Below, one piece after another: positions 53,980 to 64,000 of a stretch of DNA of 64,000 nucleotides; the stretch's first letter is position 1; every line of letters begins with the position of its first letter. Source of the stretch: Cenococcum geophilum 1.58 (lineage: Eukaryota; Ascomycota; Dothideomycetes; Gloniales; Gloniaceae); contig KV748176.1 in assembly GCA_001692895.1 (NCBI GenBank), forward strand, positions 124,001 to 188,000, read 5' to 3'. The translations under genes were made by a program, and so were the position numbers. The notes below the pieces were generated by a model. It was not told where the DNA came from. It saw only the letters and a list, made by a program, of their open reading frames with translations, and made no database searches.

Positions 53980-55683
53980 TAATATTAAGAAGATAAATAA
54001 GTCTAATTTAGTTCTTGTTAACGCTAAGACAAAAAGTTAGGAGAAGGATCTAATTATAAAGATTTAGGAAGGGGTGTATACACATATACTTCTTAGACCC
54101 AAGTAGGCGTTAATAAAGTTATTTTAGGACGCCTTAAAGGGGCCAGAGCTGCAGTCTCGGATTAGGCTAGTTATAATTAATAAATATTATCTAATAAAGA
54201 ATTGGGAAAGCTTCTGACCAGCCTACTTAATACTAGGCGAGCTGCGAATAATCCTCCGTCTAAGTATTGTCTAGTTTACCTATTCTATAACACTTAATAA
54301 AAAGGTAAAGAGATTAGTCCTATCGCGCGCTAGGTTCTAAGCAGTTGGCGTTTATTTATACTAGATTAAGGTTATAAGAATATCTATTAATTGTCCGGAC
54401 GTATCTATATATATATAGCCAATTTCTAGGCAAAAGGTAGACCTATAGAAGAACCTATATTTTCTATTAGATGACTATATAGATGGTAACGGAATACCTA
54501 TACCTATACGTATACTAAAGACAATAGTCTTTATTAATGGTCGAATTTCTATTCGGGACGCAGTAGAGTACCTCTAAAATGTACTACTTTAGAAGTCTAA
54601 GGCGTATACAAAAGGGGCTAACAATAATAATAAGGCCTTTTATATTAGTAGCGTAATCTAGAAGTTTACCGCTACTATATAGGAGTATAATTGCAACTAA
54701 CGGTATATAGAGTTTAAGAAGCCTTCTTCTATTATCCAAATTATAATAGCTATAACCTCCCTTAGCATGGGTGTAAATGTTACTAATATTAAGTGCGTAA
54801 TTATTTAGGGGTTTCTAATTATAAAGAGCCTGGGTAATACGTGGCAGCGGATTAGTTAAGGCGGATAAAAAAAGAATTGCACTAGTATAGGCTTTATCTT
54901 CTTACCGTACTAGGCGTTTAATATAGAGGGAGTAAATAGGCTAGGATAGAAGCTACTACCACTACGTATAAAGCCGCAGCCTACTTAAGCGCCTTAAAGA
55001 GGACGTAATAGCCTACCTACTAGATATAGATAGAGTTAACTTATCTAGAGTTATACGCCTAGCGACATTAATAATATAGAGAGTGTCGCCTTAGAGAAAT
55101 TAGCTATAAGTTACAATTCTATAGCTAATAGCAACCTTCTATTTTAGTTAAAGGCTAAGATAGCTAGTTATAAGAAGATGATAACTAAATAGAAGGAAAT
55201 GGTGAATAGTAAATACTATTAAAAGGCCTTCCTTACCTTCCTAGGAGAGGATAGGTTACTACCGGCGGTCTTAAACTATATTATTCGCGCCCTAACTAAT
55301 TAGTATTATAATTAATGCAATCCCTTATTATTTCCTGCGTTTATATTAGCCTCTAATACTCTAGCACCGCTTTATTGGCTAAGGGCTGGTACCTAGCCTA
55401 ATATTATATTAGGGTTTATTAACAAGTAGGCGGTTAAGTAGGCAGAGTTAATATATACTAGCAAATATTAACGCTTCCCTATACTATCGTCTATATTTAT
55501 AGACAAGAAATATCGTTAGCAGCTTACGTATTTATATAATAGGACTACGCCTAATACCTTTTAGGAGACACTTATGGCGGGTTTACTAGGAAGTACGGCT
55601 CCCCTATTTATCTTATAGCGATATCGCGATACCTATAGCGATTAGTTAATTAAGTAATTAAGGAGCATAGCTAAGATAGTTAG
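53980..55683 (+). pseudogene. RecQ-type DEAD/DEAH helicase relic, repeat-associated
   Basis: The plus strand retains the helicase order of a RecQ-type protein: a DALKGPELQSRIRL-like block (about 54150), the degenerate DECHLI motif II (about 54180), a SATLNKK motif III (about 54290), AVGVYLY, a DRPDVSI-like block (about 54400), LDDCIDGNG (about 54475), TTSLGMGVNVT-like motif V (about 54760) and WQRIGRGGR-like motif VI (about 54850). A C-terminal block with NRTTPNTF and RYRDTYSD follows near 55.55-55.65 kb. It is interrupted by many stops of C-to-T type. Similar helicases occur in fungal subtelomeres (TLH genes) and in some mobile elements. The coding sense runs straight into repeat R. Plain host/transposon gene relic; not functional. 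Confidence 0.7.
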
Positions 55684-56247
55684 GACTACTTATAAATTAT
55701 CTCAGGTGCCTCAGCCGCTTCTCCGAGGAATTTGTGGCGTTGCATGGCCCCACTCTCCCGCCACAGCCCCACCCTGCCAACTCGTGCGAACTTCTGAGCC
55801 AATTAGCGGCGCGCACTAACTCCTACGAACTCCTGAGCCAATAGAACGTCGCGCTACCCCCTAGCCCCCCTGCAACCCCAAAATTCCTCTACGAAGCGTC
55901 TGAGAGATTATGGGCGTACGTTTGCTATAAACCGGGCGCGATTTTTAACGTATACTAACTTTAAGTAACTATAACGGGGTTAATATAGCAGCTATAGCTA
56001 CAGTTCCTAATGCAATTAAATTATAATATCCTCTATTAGTATATCCTAGTAAATTTAACTAGCTAATTAACGTATTAGGGGGCGAAGTACAGCCTTAAAG
56101 TTTAAAGACGCGTTTTTGAACCCGGTTATACCCAACTAGCCTCGTCGATATAGCGACCGTACTCTACCACCACACCTCTATTCACCCTAAAACTTCCTAA
56201 GGTACCTCTTATACCCTATTACAAACAGCTCACCTAATTATACTATA
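55684..56247 (+). repeat. Repeat R, plus copy 2 (uninterrupted)
   Basis: Reference copy for repeat R: TTATCTCAGGTGCCTCAGCC at its start, about 564 bp, less decayed than copy 1. It ends at the edge of the 12-bp array element near 56250. Together with copy 1 it brackets the RecQ relic as direct repeats. The ends lack TG...CA, so an LTR pair is not supported. Confidence 0.7.
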
Positions 56248-56249
56248 CC

Positions 56250-57450
56250 TATACTAGTAGGTATGGATTTGCTTCGCAGTAGGGGGGAAGCTTTAGGTAG
56301 AGGCTCGTGCAGAGCTTCGTGTAGAGCTTCGTGTAGAGCTTCGTGTAGAGCTTCGTGTAGAGTTTCGTGCAGAGCTTTGTACAGAGCTTCATGCAGAGCT
56401 TCGTGTAGAGCTTCGTGCAGAGCTTCGTGCAGAGCTTCGTGCAGAGCTTCGTGCAGAGCTTCGTGCAGAGCTTCGTGCAGAGCTTCGTGTAGAGCTTCGT
56501 GTAGAGCTTCGTATAGAGCTTCGTGCAGAGCCTTGTGCAGAGCTATGTGTAGGCGTACAGACGTGTAGATTGCAGACGTGCGGACGTGCAGACATTCGTA
56601 CGGGCGTTCGTATGGGTGACTAATTAATTGATTAATTGTATGGACGTTTATAAAGCCGTTCGTATGGGCGTTTGGTTGGTTAATTGTATAGACGTTTATA
56701 GAGCCGTTCGTGTAGACGATTATAGAGACTTCCTAGTATATTAGTGCTGCGTATTAGGAGAGTTTTGGAGCTCCGTATTAAGCTTCGAGTAGAGCTTCCA
56801 GCAGAGCTTTGAGTAGAGCTTTAAGCAGATCCTTGAGTAGAGCTTTTGAGCAGAGCTTTTGAGCAGAGCTTTTGAGCAGAGCCCGTGCAGAGCCTTAAGA
56901 ATAGAGCTTTGAGCAGAGCGTCGTGCAGAGCTTCGAGCAGAGCGTCGTGCAGAGCTTCGAGCAGAGCGTCGTGCAGAGCTTCGAGCAGAGCGTCGTGCAG
57001 AGCTTCGAGCAGAGCTTCGAGCAGAGCTTCGATAGAGCTTTAAGTGGAGCGTCGTGCAGAGCTTCGAGCAGAGCGTCGTGCAGAGCTTCGAGCAGAGCGT
57101 CGTGCAGAGCTTCGAGCAGAGCTTCGAGCAGAGCTTCGATAGAGCTTTAAGTGGAGCGTCGTGCAGAGCTTCGAGTAGAGCTTTAAGCAGAGCTTCGAAC
57201 AGAGCTTCGAGCGGAGCAAAGCTTTCAGTAGAGAGCTTCCCTATATAGACCTTGTATTTAGGCTTGTTTTTAAAGGCCTTGTAAACGGCTTTGTATAGAG
57301 CTTTGAGCAGAGCTTTATATAGGCGTTCGTGCAGGCGTTCGTGCAGGCGTTCGTGCAGGCGTTCGTGCAGGTTTGTAGGGACGTTTGTAGGGACGTTTGT
57401 AGGAACGTTTGTAGGGGTATTAGGGGCCGGCTGGGCTCCATTGCGAATGC
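56250..57450. repeat. 12-bp 'AGAGCTTCGTGC' array element, copy D (largest and best preserved)
   Basis: Starts with the conserved edge ATTTGCTTCGCAGTAGGGGG and AAGCTTTAGG (as in copy C), then about 20 units of AGAGCTTCGTGC (56310-56545), a spacer with GACGTTTATAGAGCCGTTCG words, a second array (56770-57230) with higher-order AGAGCGTCGTGC alternation, the core AGGCTTGTTTTTAAAGGCCT (57259, inverse of copy B), and GCGTTCGTGCAG and GTTTGTAGGGACG units to 57420. Both strands stay open over long distances because the unit length is a multiple of three. Confidence 0.75.
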
Positions 57451-57592
57451 AATATAGAGTAGGAAGATAAGCTTTCAAATGGAGGTATTGGCGAGCTGGG
57501 AAGCGCTGTATTAGGGGTCGAAGTACGACGTCGAAGGCGATACAACTGTCGTCCACCAGTGAGGCTGTACAGCCCTTATAAAACGCGCCCAT
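56741..57592 (-). other. 283-codon open frame over the array element; coding status doubtful
   Basis: From an ATG at 57592 the first 57 residues are non-repetitive (MGAFYKGCTASLVDDSCIAF...), then TNVP, LHER, KALL and SKLC/TTLC peptide repeats mirror the DNA repeats. The non-repeat start lies outside the array and may be chance. I would not treat it as a gene without transcript evidence. Confidence 0.3.
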
Positions 57593-57775
57593 AATCTCTC
57601 AGACCCTCGGAGAGGAATCCACCTCGGCGCTCTGTAATTGGCTGCTAAAGCTAGCGCAAGCACTAACGCCTGCGGCGTACATTAGCTGCGGCGCCAGTCG
57701 CTAATTGGCTTAGATGTGGCGGTGCCAGCCGCTTATTGGCTCAGGAGGTAAGGTGGATTTTCTCTCCGAGGGTCT
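57590..57775. mobile_element. MITE-like inverted-repeat element
   Basis: The left arm TCAGACCCTCGGAGAGGAAT (57600-57619, then CCACCT) is mirrored by GGTGGATTTTCTCTCCGAGG and GTCTGAG at 57742-57771. About 185 bp, GC-rich interior, not RIP-decayed. A weaker relative of the arm occurs near 51966-52010. Confidence 0.65.
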
Positions 57776-57779
57776 GAGT

Positions 57780-59515
57780 CAACTGAGATAACTTATAAAA
57801 GCAATCTAGCGTAGAAGAGACGGGCAAAAGCTACTTAGGGCGAGGCCTTAGTAGTACGCAAGTTGCTAAAGCAGCCGTCTATACCGGCGGAGTATACTAC
57901 GCACGTTTGGCGACGGGATAATAGCCTTACTATTTAGGTTGCTATATAGGAGGTAGTATAGAGCGTAGTAGATATACTAGCTTCGCTACTTAGAAGTTAG
58001 GTTACTAGTAGGATTAGCGCGCCAAGCTCTCTATTTAGTACTCCACTTCTAGCTATACTAAAGGGTATTAAACGCGCGGTATAGGTACTTAAGGATATTT
58101 AGAGACTAATCTCTACGCCTATAACGCATAGTATGTCCGCTATAGGCTTTTAGAATATCGCTGCTCCTAATACTTAGGATGCCGCAGTTCTTAACTCCTA
58201 GGATACAGCCGGTCTTAATTCTTAAGTCGTCGCTGTTCTTAACTCTTAAGTTATAGCTATTCTTAATTCTTAGCCTACCGTTTCAGTTGCATCTTAGTTA
58301 TAGGTCTTAACGCCTAGCTAGAAAAGACAAGCTAGTAACTAAAGGGACTTACCTATTAAATATTAAACAGTTATATAGGAGAGGGATATAAATGTAGATA
58401 TAGTACTTATATTTACTCCAAAAACTAGATCTAGGCGTGTTAGAAAAGCAATACTAAGGGGTAAAGAGAATTTCCTTACAGAATTATAGATAGAGGTAGC
58501 TTAGGGTTTTATATAATGGCAGTTTTAAACAATAGCTTAGAAGTTAGTGGAAGTCCTAGTAATATATTATAAAGGCAATATTTTTACCTTAGCGTATTCT
58601 AATTAGTCTAGGAGTTAGCAGGAGTTAATAGGGGTTAGTAGGAGTTAGTAGGAGTTAGTAGGAGTTTATATAGCGGATTTTATATAGAATCTTACCTATA
58701 AACCTATAACCTCTACTTAAAATATTATAACGTGCTCTAATTGGCCTAAGAGTTTATAGGAGTCTTCTAATTAGTTTAGGAGTTTATAAAAGTCTTTAAA
58801 AGTTTTATGCTAATGACTTAATTAATAAGGTAAATAAGTATTAGATTACGGTAAGTATTTATAAAGGTAAAGTAGATAAGCTAGTACTTATAGTTATCTA
58901 TGCCCCTAAGTTCTCTTTATAACAACACCAATTTTTTTTAAAAATTGTTTATAATAACTCCTTTTATAGCTTAGGTGCTTTCGCACCTAATAAACTTTCT
59001 AATTAGTAAAGAGACCATTCTCGCCGCCGCCTCCACGCTCTATCGCGGAGCCCTATATTTAGGTCGCGTCCGGCGTCCTCTATAAGTATTTTCCTATACT
59101 AAGTGGTTAATTAAAGCTTTAGTAAATTAACCTAAGCTTCTAACTACTTCCCTACTTAGAGAGGCCGTTTACTAACCAATTCTATAGCCCCCCTCGCCCT
59201 TACCGCGCTCGCGCTCCCCCTATCCCCGTCCCTATCCCCGTCCCCGTCCCCGTCCCCGTCCCCGTCCCTACCCCTATCCTTACCCTTACCCCCTATTCCT
59301 CTCCTATAATACCTCTTAGCGGCAATAATAATAATAATAATAACAACGGTTTTAGCTGGTAGCTTAATCTACTATACGTTTTGCAATGCCTTATATCTTA
59401 AACGTTAGCTAATATAGTATATAGATTACTATTACCATTACTACTACCTCCTCCTCTACTACTACCACTACCACCGCCACTGCCGCTCGCGGCCCCGCCG
59501 CTACCCCTTGCTTAG
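57780..59515. other. RIP-decayed DNA with short tandem repeats, no gene
   Basis: 58140-58290 has about 30-bp units reading as an AVLNSQ-type peptide in a decayed frame. 58611-58670 has six units of GGAGTTAGTA. 59216-59275 is a CCCCGT hexanucleotide tract and 59322-59342 an AAT tract; 59440-59490 is an ACT/ACC triplet tract. Protein-like plus-strand sense at 57.8-58.4 kb belongs to an unidentified decayed element. Confidence 0.45.
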
Positions 59516-59837
59516 TGTAACGGAACCTTATAGCAAGAACTACGATAGGCTCGTTAATGGGCTAGGTGTGTAGGAAATGCAAGTATAAAAGTCAACAACG
59601 TAATAATAACTGGTGGAGTGGTTGCCTAACAGATTAACTCTAATTGTATTCTAAGAATTACTACAAGGAAGGAACTATCTAGGTAGGGACTAAGGGTCCT
59701 TAAATACACAACCGTACTCCTAAGAAAGTCGTTACTCTATTTACTCTATCTGCTTTACTCGCTCTATTGCAGATCTTATAGATTATACAGATTACACAGA
59801 TTATATTACGTGACTCTACTTACTATTCCTTATTATA
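59516..59837 (-). repeat. LTR of family-B Gypsy, copy in the outer element
   Basis: Starts TGTAACGGAACC; about 322 bp. The same order of words as 20690-21013 and 60466-60787 (GGTGGAGTGGTTGCCTAA, GGAAGGAACTATCTAGGTAG). Confidence 0.75.
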
Positions 59838-60465
59838 TGGTTCCACTAGTTCTATCCTAGACCTTACCTATATTAACTAACTAGCTTCCTCTAACTCCTC
59901 TTTTAGTAGTCGTAACATTGTACTTAAAGCGTCCGTAATACTATCTCCCTCCTCTTTATCTTTATCCTTAAAGATACCTAGCATCTCTAGGTCGTTTACT
60001 AGAGGTATAATATCCGTTTAATTAATTTGGTTAACATTATTACTTATAATACCTAAAGCATCCTTTCTTTCTTCCACAGCTCGCCAGTCTTGTACCGTTG
60101 CTACAATATTATCTCTTAGTAAAATAATACCATCTCCGTATTCTCGTTGTTTAAAAGAGGGGTTAATTTATATTATATTGGCGAACCTATCTTTACAATA
60201 ACCGTCCTCTTGCTTAAAGTACACCAAAGCGAATATTTATTTATCCTATAACGTTCGCTCTACTTCTAATACTAAATATACGCGACCTATTACTCTTAAT
60301 AGTCGTCTGGTTCCCTAATTAATTTATCTTAGGGTCTCGTATTTAATCTACTACTACGCGGCTAGATAGTAAACTATTATAAGCCCTTACTAAGTTAGAA
60401 CGTTCCCGTAACGTAGAACAAAAGGCTTTAAATACTTAAATCGCGGCATCTACTTATCTACTTTG
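59838..60465 (-). mobile_element. 3' interior of an outer family-B Gypsy copy, cut by a nested copy
   Basis: Closely parallels 60788-61420 and stops exactly where the second LTR begins. A family-B element is therefore inserted in another member of its own family. Decayed. Confidence 0.65.
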
Positions 60466-63400
60466 TGTAACGGAACTTTGTAGCAGGAACTATAATAGGC
60501 TCGTTAATAGGCTAGGTGTGTAGGAAATACAAGTACAAAAGTTAACAACGTAATAATAACTAGTGGAGTGGTTGCCTAATAGATTAACTCTAATTATATT
60601 CTAAGAATTACTATAAGGAAGGAACTATTTAAGTAGGGATTAAGGGTCCTTAAATACACAACCGTACTCCTATAAAATCCTTCTTATACGTAATATACGT
60701 CTTATATATAAGGTACGTAAGTTCCTCTTATTCCTCTCGTTTAATATATAGCATATTATATAACCTTAGTTACTATTTCTCGTTACATAGTTCTATCGGC
60801 TCTATTCTAGACCGTGCCTAAATTAACTAACTAGCTTCTTCCGTCTCTTCTCTAAGTAGTTATAATATTGTACTTAAAGCATCCGTAATACTATCTCCCT
60901 CCTCTTTATCTTCGTCCTTAAAGATTTAAAACATCTCTAAGTTATTTACTAGAGGTATAATATCCATCTAATTAATTTAGTTAATATTATTGCTTATTAT
61001 ACCTAAAGCAATTTCTTCTTTATACGCCCAACGTCGTGCTCGCACTATTACTGCAATATTATCTCTTAGTAAGATTATACCGTCTCCNTATTCTCGTTGT
61101 TTAAAAGAGGGGTTAGTCTATATTACGTTAGCGAACCCATCTTCGCAACAACCGTCCTTTTACTTAGAGTGCACTAAAGTAAATATTTATTCGTCCTATA
61201 ACATTCGCTCTACTTCTAATACTAAATATACGTAACCTATTACTCTTAATAGTCGTCTAGTTCCCTAATTAATTTGTCTTAAGGTTTTATATTTAATCTA
61301 CTACTATGCGGCTAGATAATAAACTGTTATAAGCCCTTACTAAGTTAAAACGTTCCCGTAACGCAAAACAGAAGACTCTAAATATTTAAATTATGGCGTC
61401 TACTTATCTACTTCGTCTTAAGAAGGTTTATAAAAAGGTTTATTCTAAGAAGTGGAAACTTATAAAATAAGGTCTACAGAAACTAGGTGATAAAAAAACG
61501 GATTCTCCTCTAATAGAGAAGGAAACAGATCTAAGTAGTTTAGCAACTACTCTTTTTAGGTCCCCCTTAGGTAACTCATTCTTTAGCGATCCTTTTTTAT
61601 TAATACTGCCTAACCTAATCTCTTCTAATACTCCTATACCTTTCCTATAGCATTTTTTAAATTCTCTAATAGCTCCTAAGTAGTCTTAGTATAGCCTATC
61701 CACTTTACTTCGTACTATATTTCGTCGTTAATGTCCTTATAATTAACAATCTTCAAAACTTACTATTTATCTTCTTCTTATCCTTTATACGTATCTACTT
61801 TATAAACTAATAGCTTAACATTCCTATATACTGGCTCTAGCATTACGATATACTATATAGGGTAGATCTTCATTTTAGCTAATAGGTTTAACTTAAATGT
61901 AACTAGTAAAATTCTCTATATAATTTTAAAAGGTCCTAGTTTAACATAGTCTAACTTCTTACTTAGTTGTTAACTCTTAAAATTTTTATATAGTAGCTAT
62001 ACTTTATCTCCCTCCTTAAGATCTGGTCCCTTAAATCTCTTAGCATTATAGTACTTTTTTATTCTCTTTTATACTTTCTTTACTAATTCCATAAGGTCTA
62101 TATAAAGATTTATTAACGTTTTTATTCTTTCTTTAGCTATACTACTCGTTTTCTTTACTTACTATAGTAATAACAATATTCTTAGCTTATATCCGTAATT
62201 TGCCTTAAATAGTAATATGCCTATTCCTTCTTAAGGTGTTGCATTATATATAAACTATATAACTAGTAATAGCAATACCTAATTATTCTGTATATAGTTA
62301 ACATAATGCCTTAGATACTGCTTTAGCGTCTAATTTAACCTTTCTATTTAACCGTCTATCTGCAGATAATATACGGTAAAAGTTACTACTTAAACTCCTT
62401 GCTCCGCTAAAAATACTTCCTAAAATGCTACTATAAATCTTAGATCTCTATCTAATATAATNTTACTTAGTNCTCNATGNCTTANAAANACTTCTTTAAC
62501 NTANATTCTAGNNATATCTTCCNCTAAGATTTCTTCTATATATGCTATAAAGTATCCCCACTTTATAAGCTTATCTACTATTACTAAAATNANNTTATAA
62601 TNTTATCCGGTAATANNNTCTNTTAANTTTNGCAACTTAATAATAAAGTCCTATAATATAACCTCCTATAGTCTCTCTAGTATTTTAATAGGTTATAGCC
62701 CTCTATATAGCTTATACCTTATTAGTTTATTCCTTTAATAATCTAGATATTCCTTTATAACCTTTCTAGCTATCCTTTAGATTCTATTAATAATATATTC
62801 CTTCTAGAGTCTTAACACTAAGCCCTTAGCTTTATTGTGTCCTTAAGTTGGTCTCTTATAGAAGTCTTCTATAAACTGCTCTACTATACTTCTTAGGATA
62901 TACTTTACTTCTTAATTTTCGTATATATCCGTCTATAGATCTTCTAGCTATATTTTTAGAATTCTTTATACCTAAAAGCTTTCTAGTGTCTTATAGACTT
63001 TCTCTAGTTTATTATCTTTTTAAGTTACTATAATTTTCGGATAATTATACCTAATTAATCCGTCTATATCTTTTCATAATAAAGCCCCTAATAGCTTCTC
63101 CTTATTTTATAGTTTAGCTTTATAGCTTAGAGCATCTACCTATATATTATCTATACCTTTAGTATACTAAATCTTAAAATAGTATTCTATAAGCATCTCT
63201 ACCCATCTAACCTATCTTTAGTTAAGTTCCTTTATTATTAAAAATCCTATTAGGTTCTTATAATCCGTCTTAACTATAAATAGTTTCTCTATACCTTATA
63301 AGAATACTCTCTATTTTTTTAATACTATAACTATACCTAATAACTCCTTATTATAGATGTTATAGTTTAACTCTAATGGTATTATCTTCCAACTATAGTA

Positions 63401-64000
63401 TGCTACTAGGTGCCATTTATCTTAATACCTTTATATAAAGCATACCCCTAGTATATAGTTTAATATATCCGTCTTTATAACCATCTCTAGTCCTAGTTAA
63501 TAGATTTTAAGAACTAGCTCCTAGGTAAACAACTCTTTAACTTTTTTAAAGAGTTCTTTTTGCTCCTCTCCTTATACCTATAGTTCTTCTTTCCTTATTA
63601 ACCGCGTAAATGGCTTAATATCCTTTAACTACTACGCTATAAACCTTTTGTAGTAATTGTAAAACCCTAAAAATAATCTTAACTATATAACGTTCTCTAG
63701 TTCCTACTAATTTACTATAGCCTTAATCTTCTTTAGATCTATACTAAGTTAGCCTAGTTTAATAATAAATCTAATAAAATCGGTCTTCCTAGTAAAGAAT
63801 TTATATTTCTTAATTGCTACTAGCATCTGTTCTTCTTATAGTCTCTTTAAAACCCATTTAATATATTCCTCGTGTTCTTCCTTAGTTATTAAGTAGATAA
63901 TAATATTATTAAGATATACTATAATAAATTCATCTAAGTATTCTCCTAATATACTATTAATACGCTTCTAAAACGTTACTAGTGCATTTATAAGCCTAAA
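60466..64000 (-). mobile_element. Family-B Gypsy copy, minus strand, runs off right edge
   Basis: LTR 60466-60787 (TGTAACG...CGTTACA), then on the minus strand a 3' accessory region (60.8-61.45 kb), the chromodomain/C-terminal zone (about 61.6-61.9), integrase (about 61.9-63.0), RNase H (about 63.1-63.5) and reverse transcriptase (63.5 to the edge). Broken by heavy RIP-type decay, with clusters of N at 62462-62640. Same family as the copy split across 5486-21013. It looks whole in outline as far as seen; gag and the other LTR are outside the window. Confidence 0.75.

Noticed and set aside
53311-55683. LTR-retrotransposon with repeat R as its LTRs
   Set aside because: R lacks TG...CA ends, and the interior shows RecQ helicase motifs with no reverse transcriptase or integrase.
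59216-59275. Telomeric repeat tract
   Set aside because: The CCCCGT/CCCTAT mix does not match the fungal TTAGGG unit; simple low-complexity DNA.

Overview
The window looks like a chromosome segment of a filamentous ascomycete (Pezizomycotina). Genes have short introns with GTATGT/GTTAGT-type donors and CTAAC-type branch sites. The orthologues recognisable by eye (JIP5/WDR55, a fungal SRPK-like kinase, CENP-Q/Fta7, the fungal DUF6606 family) are fungal. The repeats carry very heavy C-to-T/G-to-A, TpA-rich decay, as expected from repeat-induced point mutation (RIP). Runs of N (near 6494, 61087 and 62462-62640) mark weak assembly.

Layout. (1) 1-36.7 kb is a nested graveyard of mobile DNA. It holds Ty3/Gypsy copies (1-5485; 5486-21013 in pieces; 11304-20222 with paired LTRs; 24800-27265), a hAT transposon (21593-24489, 8-bp target duplication), a piggyBac transposon (30461-32667, TTAA on both sides), a Crypton-type tyrosine-recombinase element (about 33.1-35.75 kb), a Mutator-like element with a 10-bp duplication (6291-8306), MITEs, minisatellites and a family of 12-bp 'AGAGCTTCGTGC' arrays. 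(2) 36.7-51.4 kb is a gene island of normal composition. In order it holds a decayed DUF6606 gene (-), JIP5 (+, one intron), an SRPK-like kinase (+, six exons), a decayed casein kinase I tail (-), a twin-CX9C protein (-), a CENP-Q/Fta7-like kinetochore protein (+, divergent from the previous gene) and a bacterial-type two-gene cassette. That cassette is a MazG-like nucleotide pyrophosphohydrolase overlapping a GIY-YIG nuclease/DUF2075 (Schlafen-group-3-like) helicase. (3) 51.4-64 kb returns to repeats: MITEs, a tRNA-like SINE pair, a decayed RecQ-type helicase between direct repeats, another 12-bp array element, and two nested Gypsy copies running off the right edge.

The most unusual item is the MazG + GIY-YIG/DUF2075 cassette (49.2-51.35 kb). 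The reading frames are intact, intron-free, actinobacterial in flavour, and still overlap like a bacterial operon. They sit at the edge of a fungal gene island between oppositely oriented copies of one repeat. By its domains it could be a nucleotide-hydrolysing plus nuclease/helicase module of the kind found in bacterial defence or mobile loci. That function is inference; the domains and layout are visible in the sequence.

The housekeeping genes are not an operon. They serve ribosome biogenesis (JIP5), chromosome segregation (CENP-Q), kinase signalling and probably mitochondrial intermembrane-space biology (twin CX9C).
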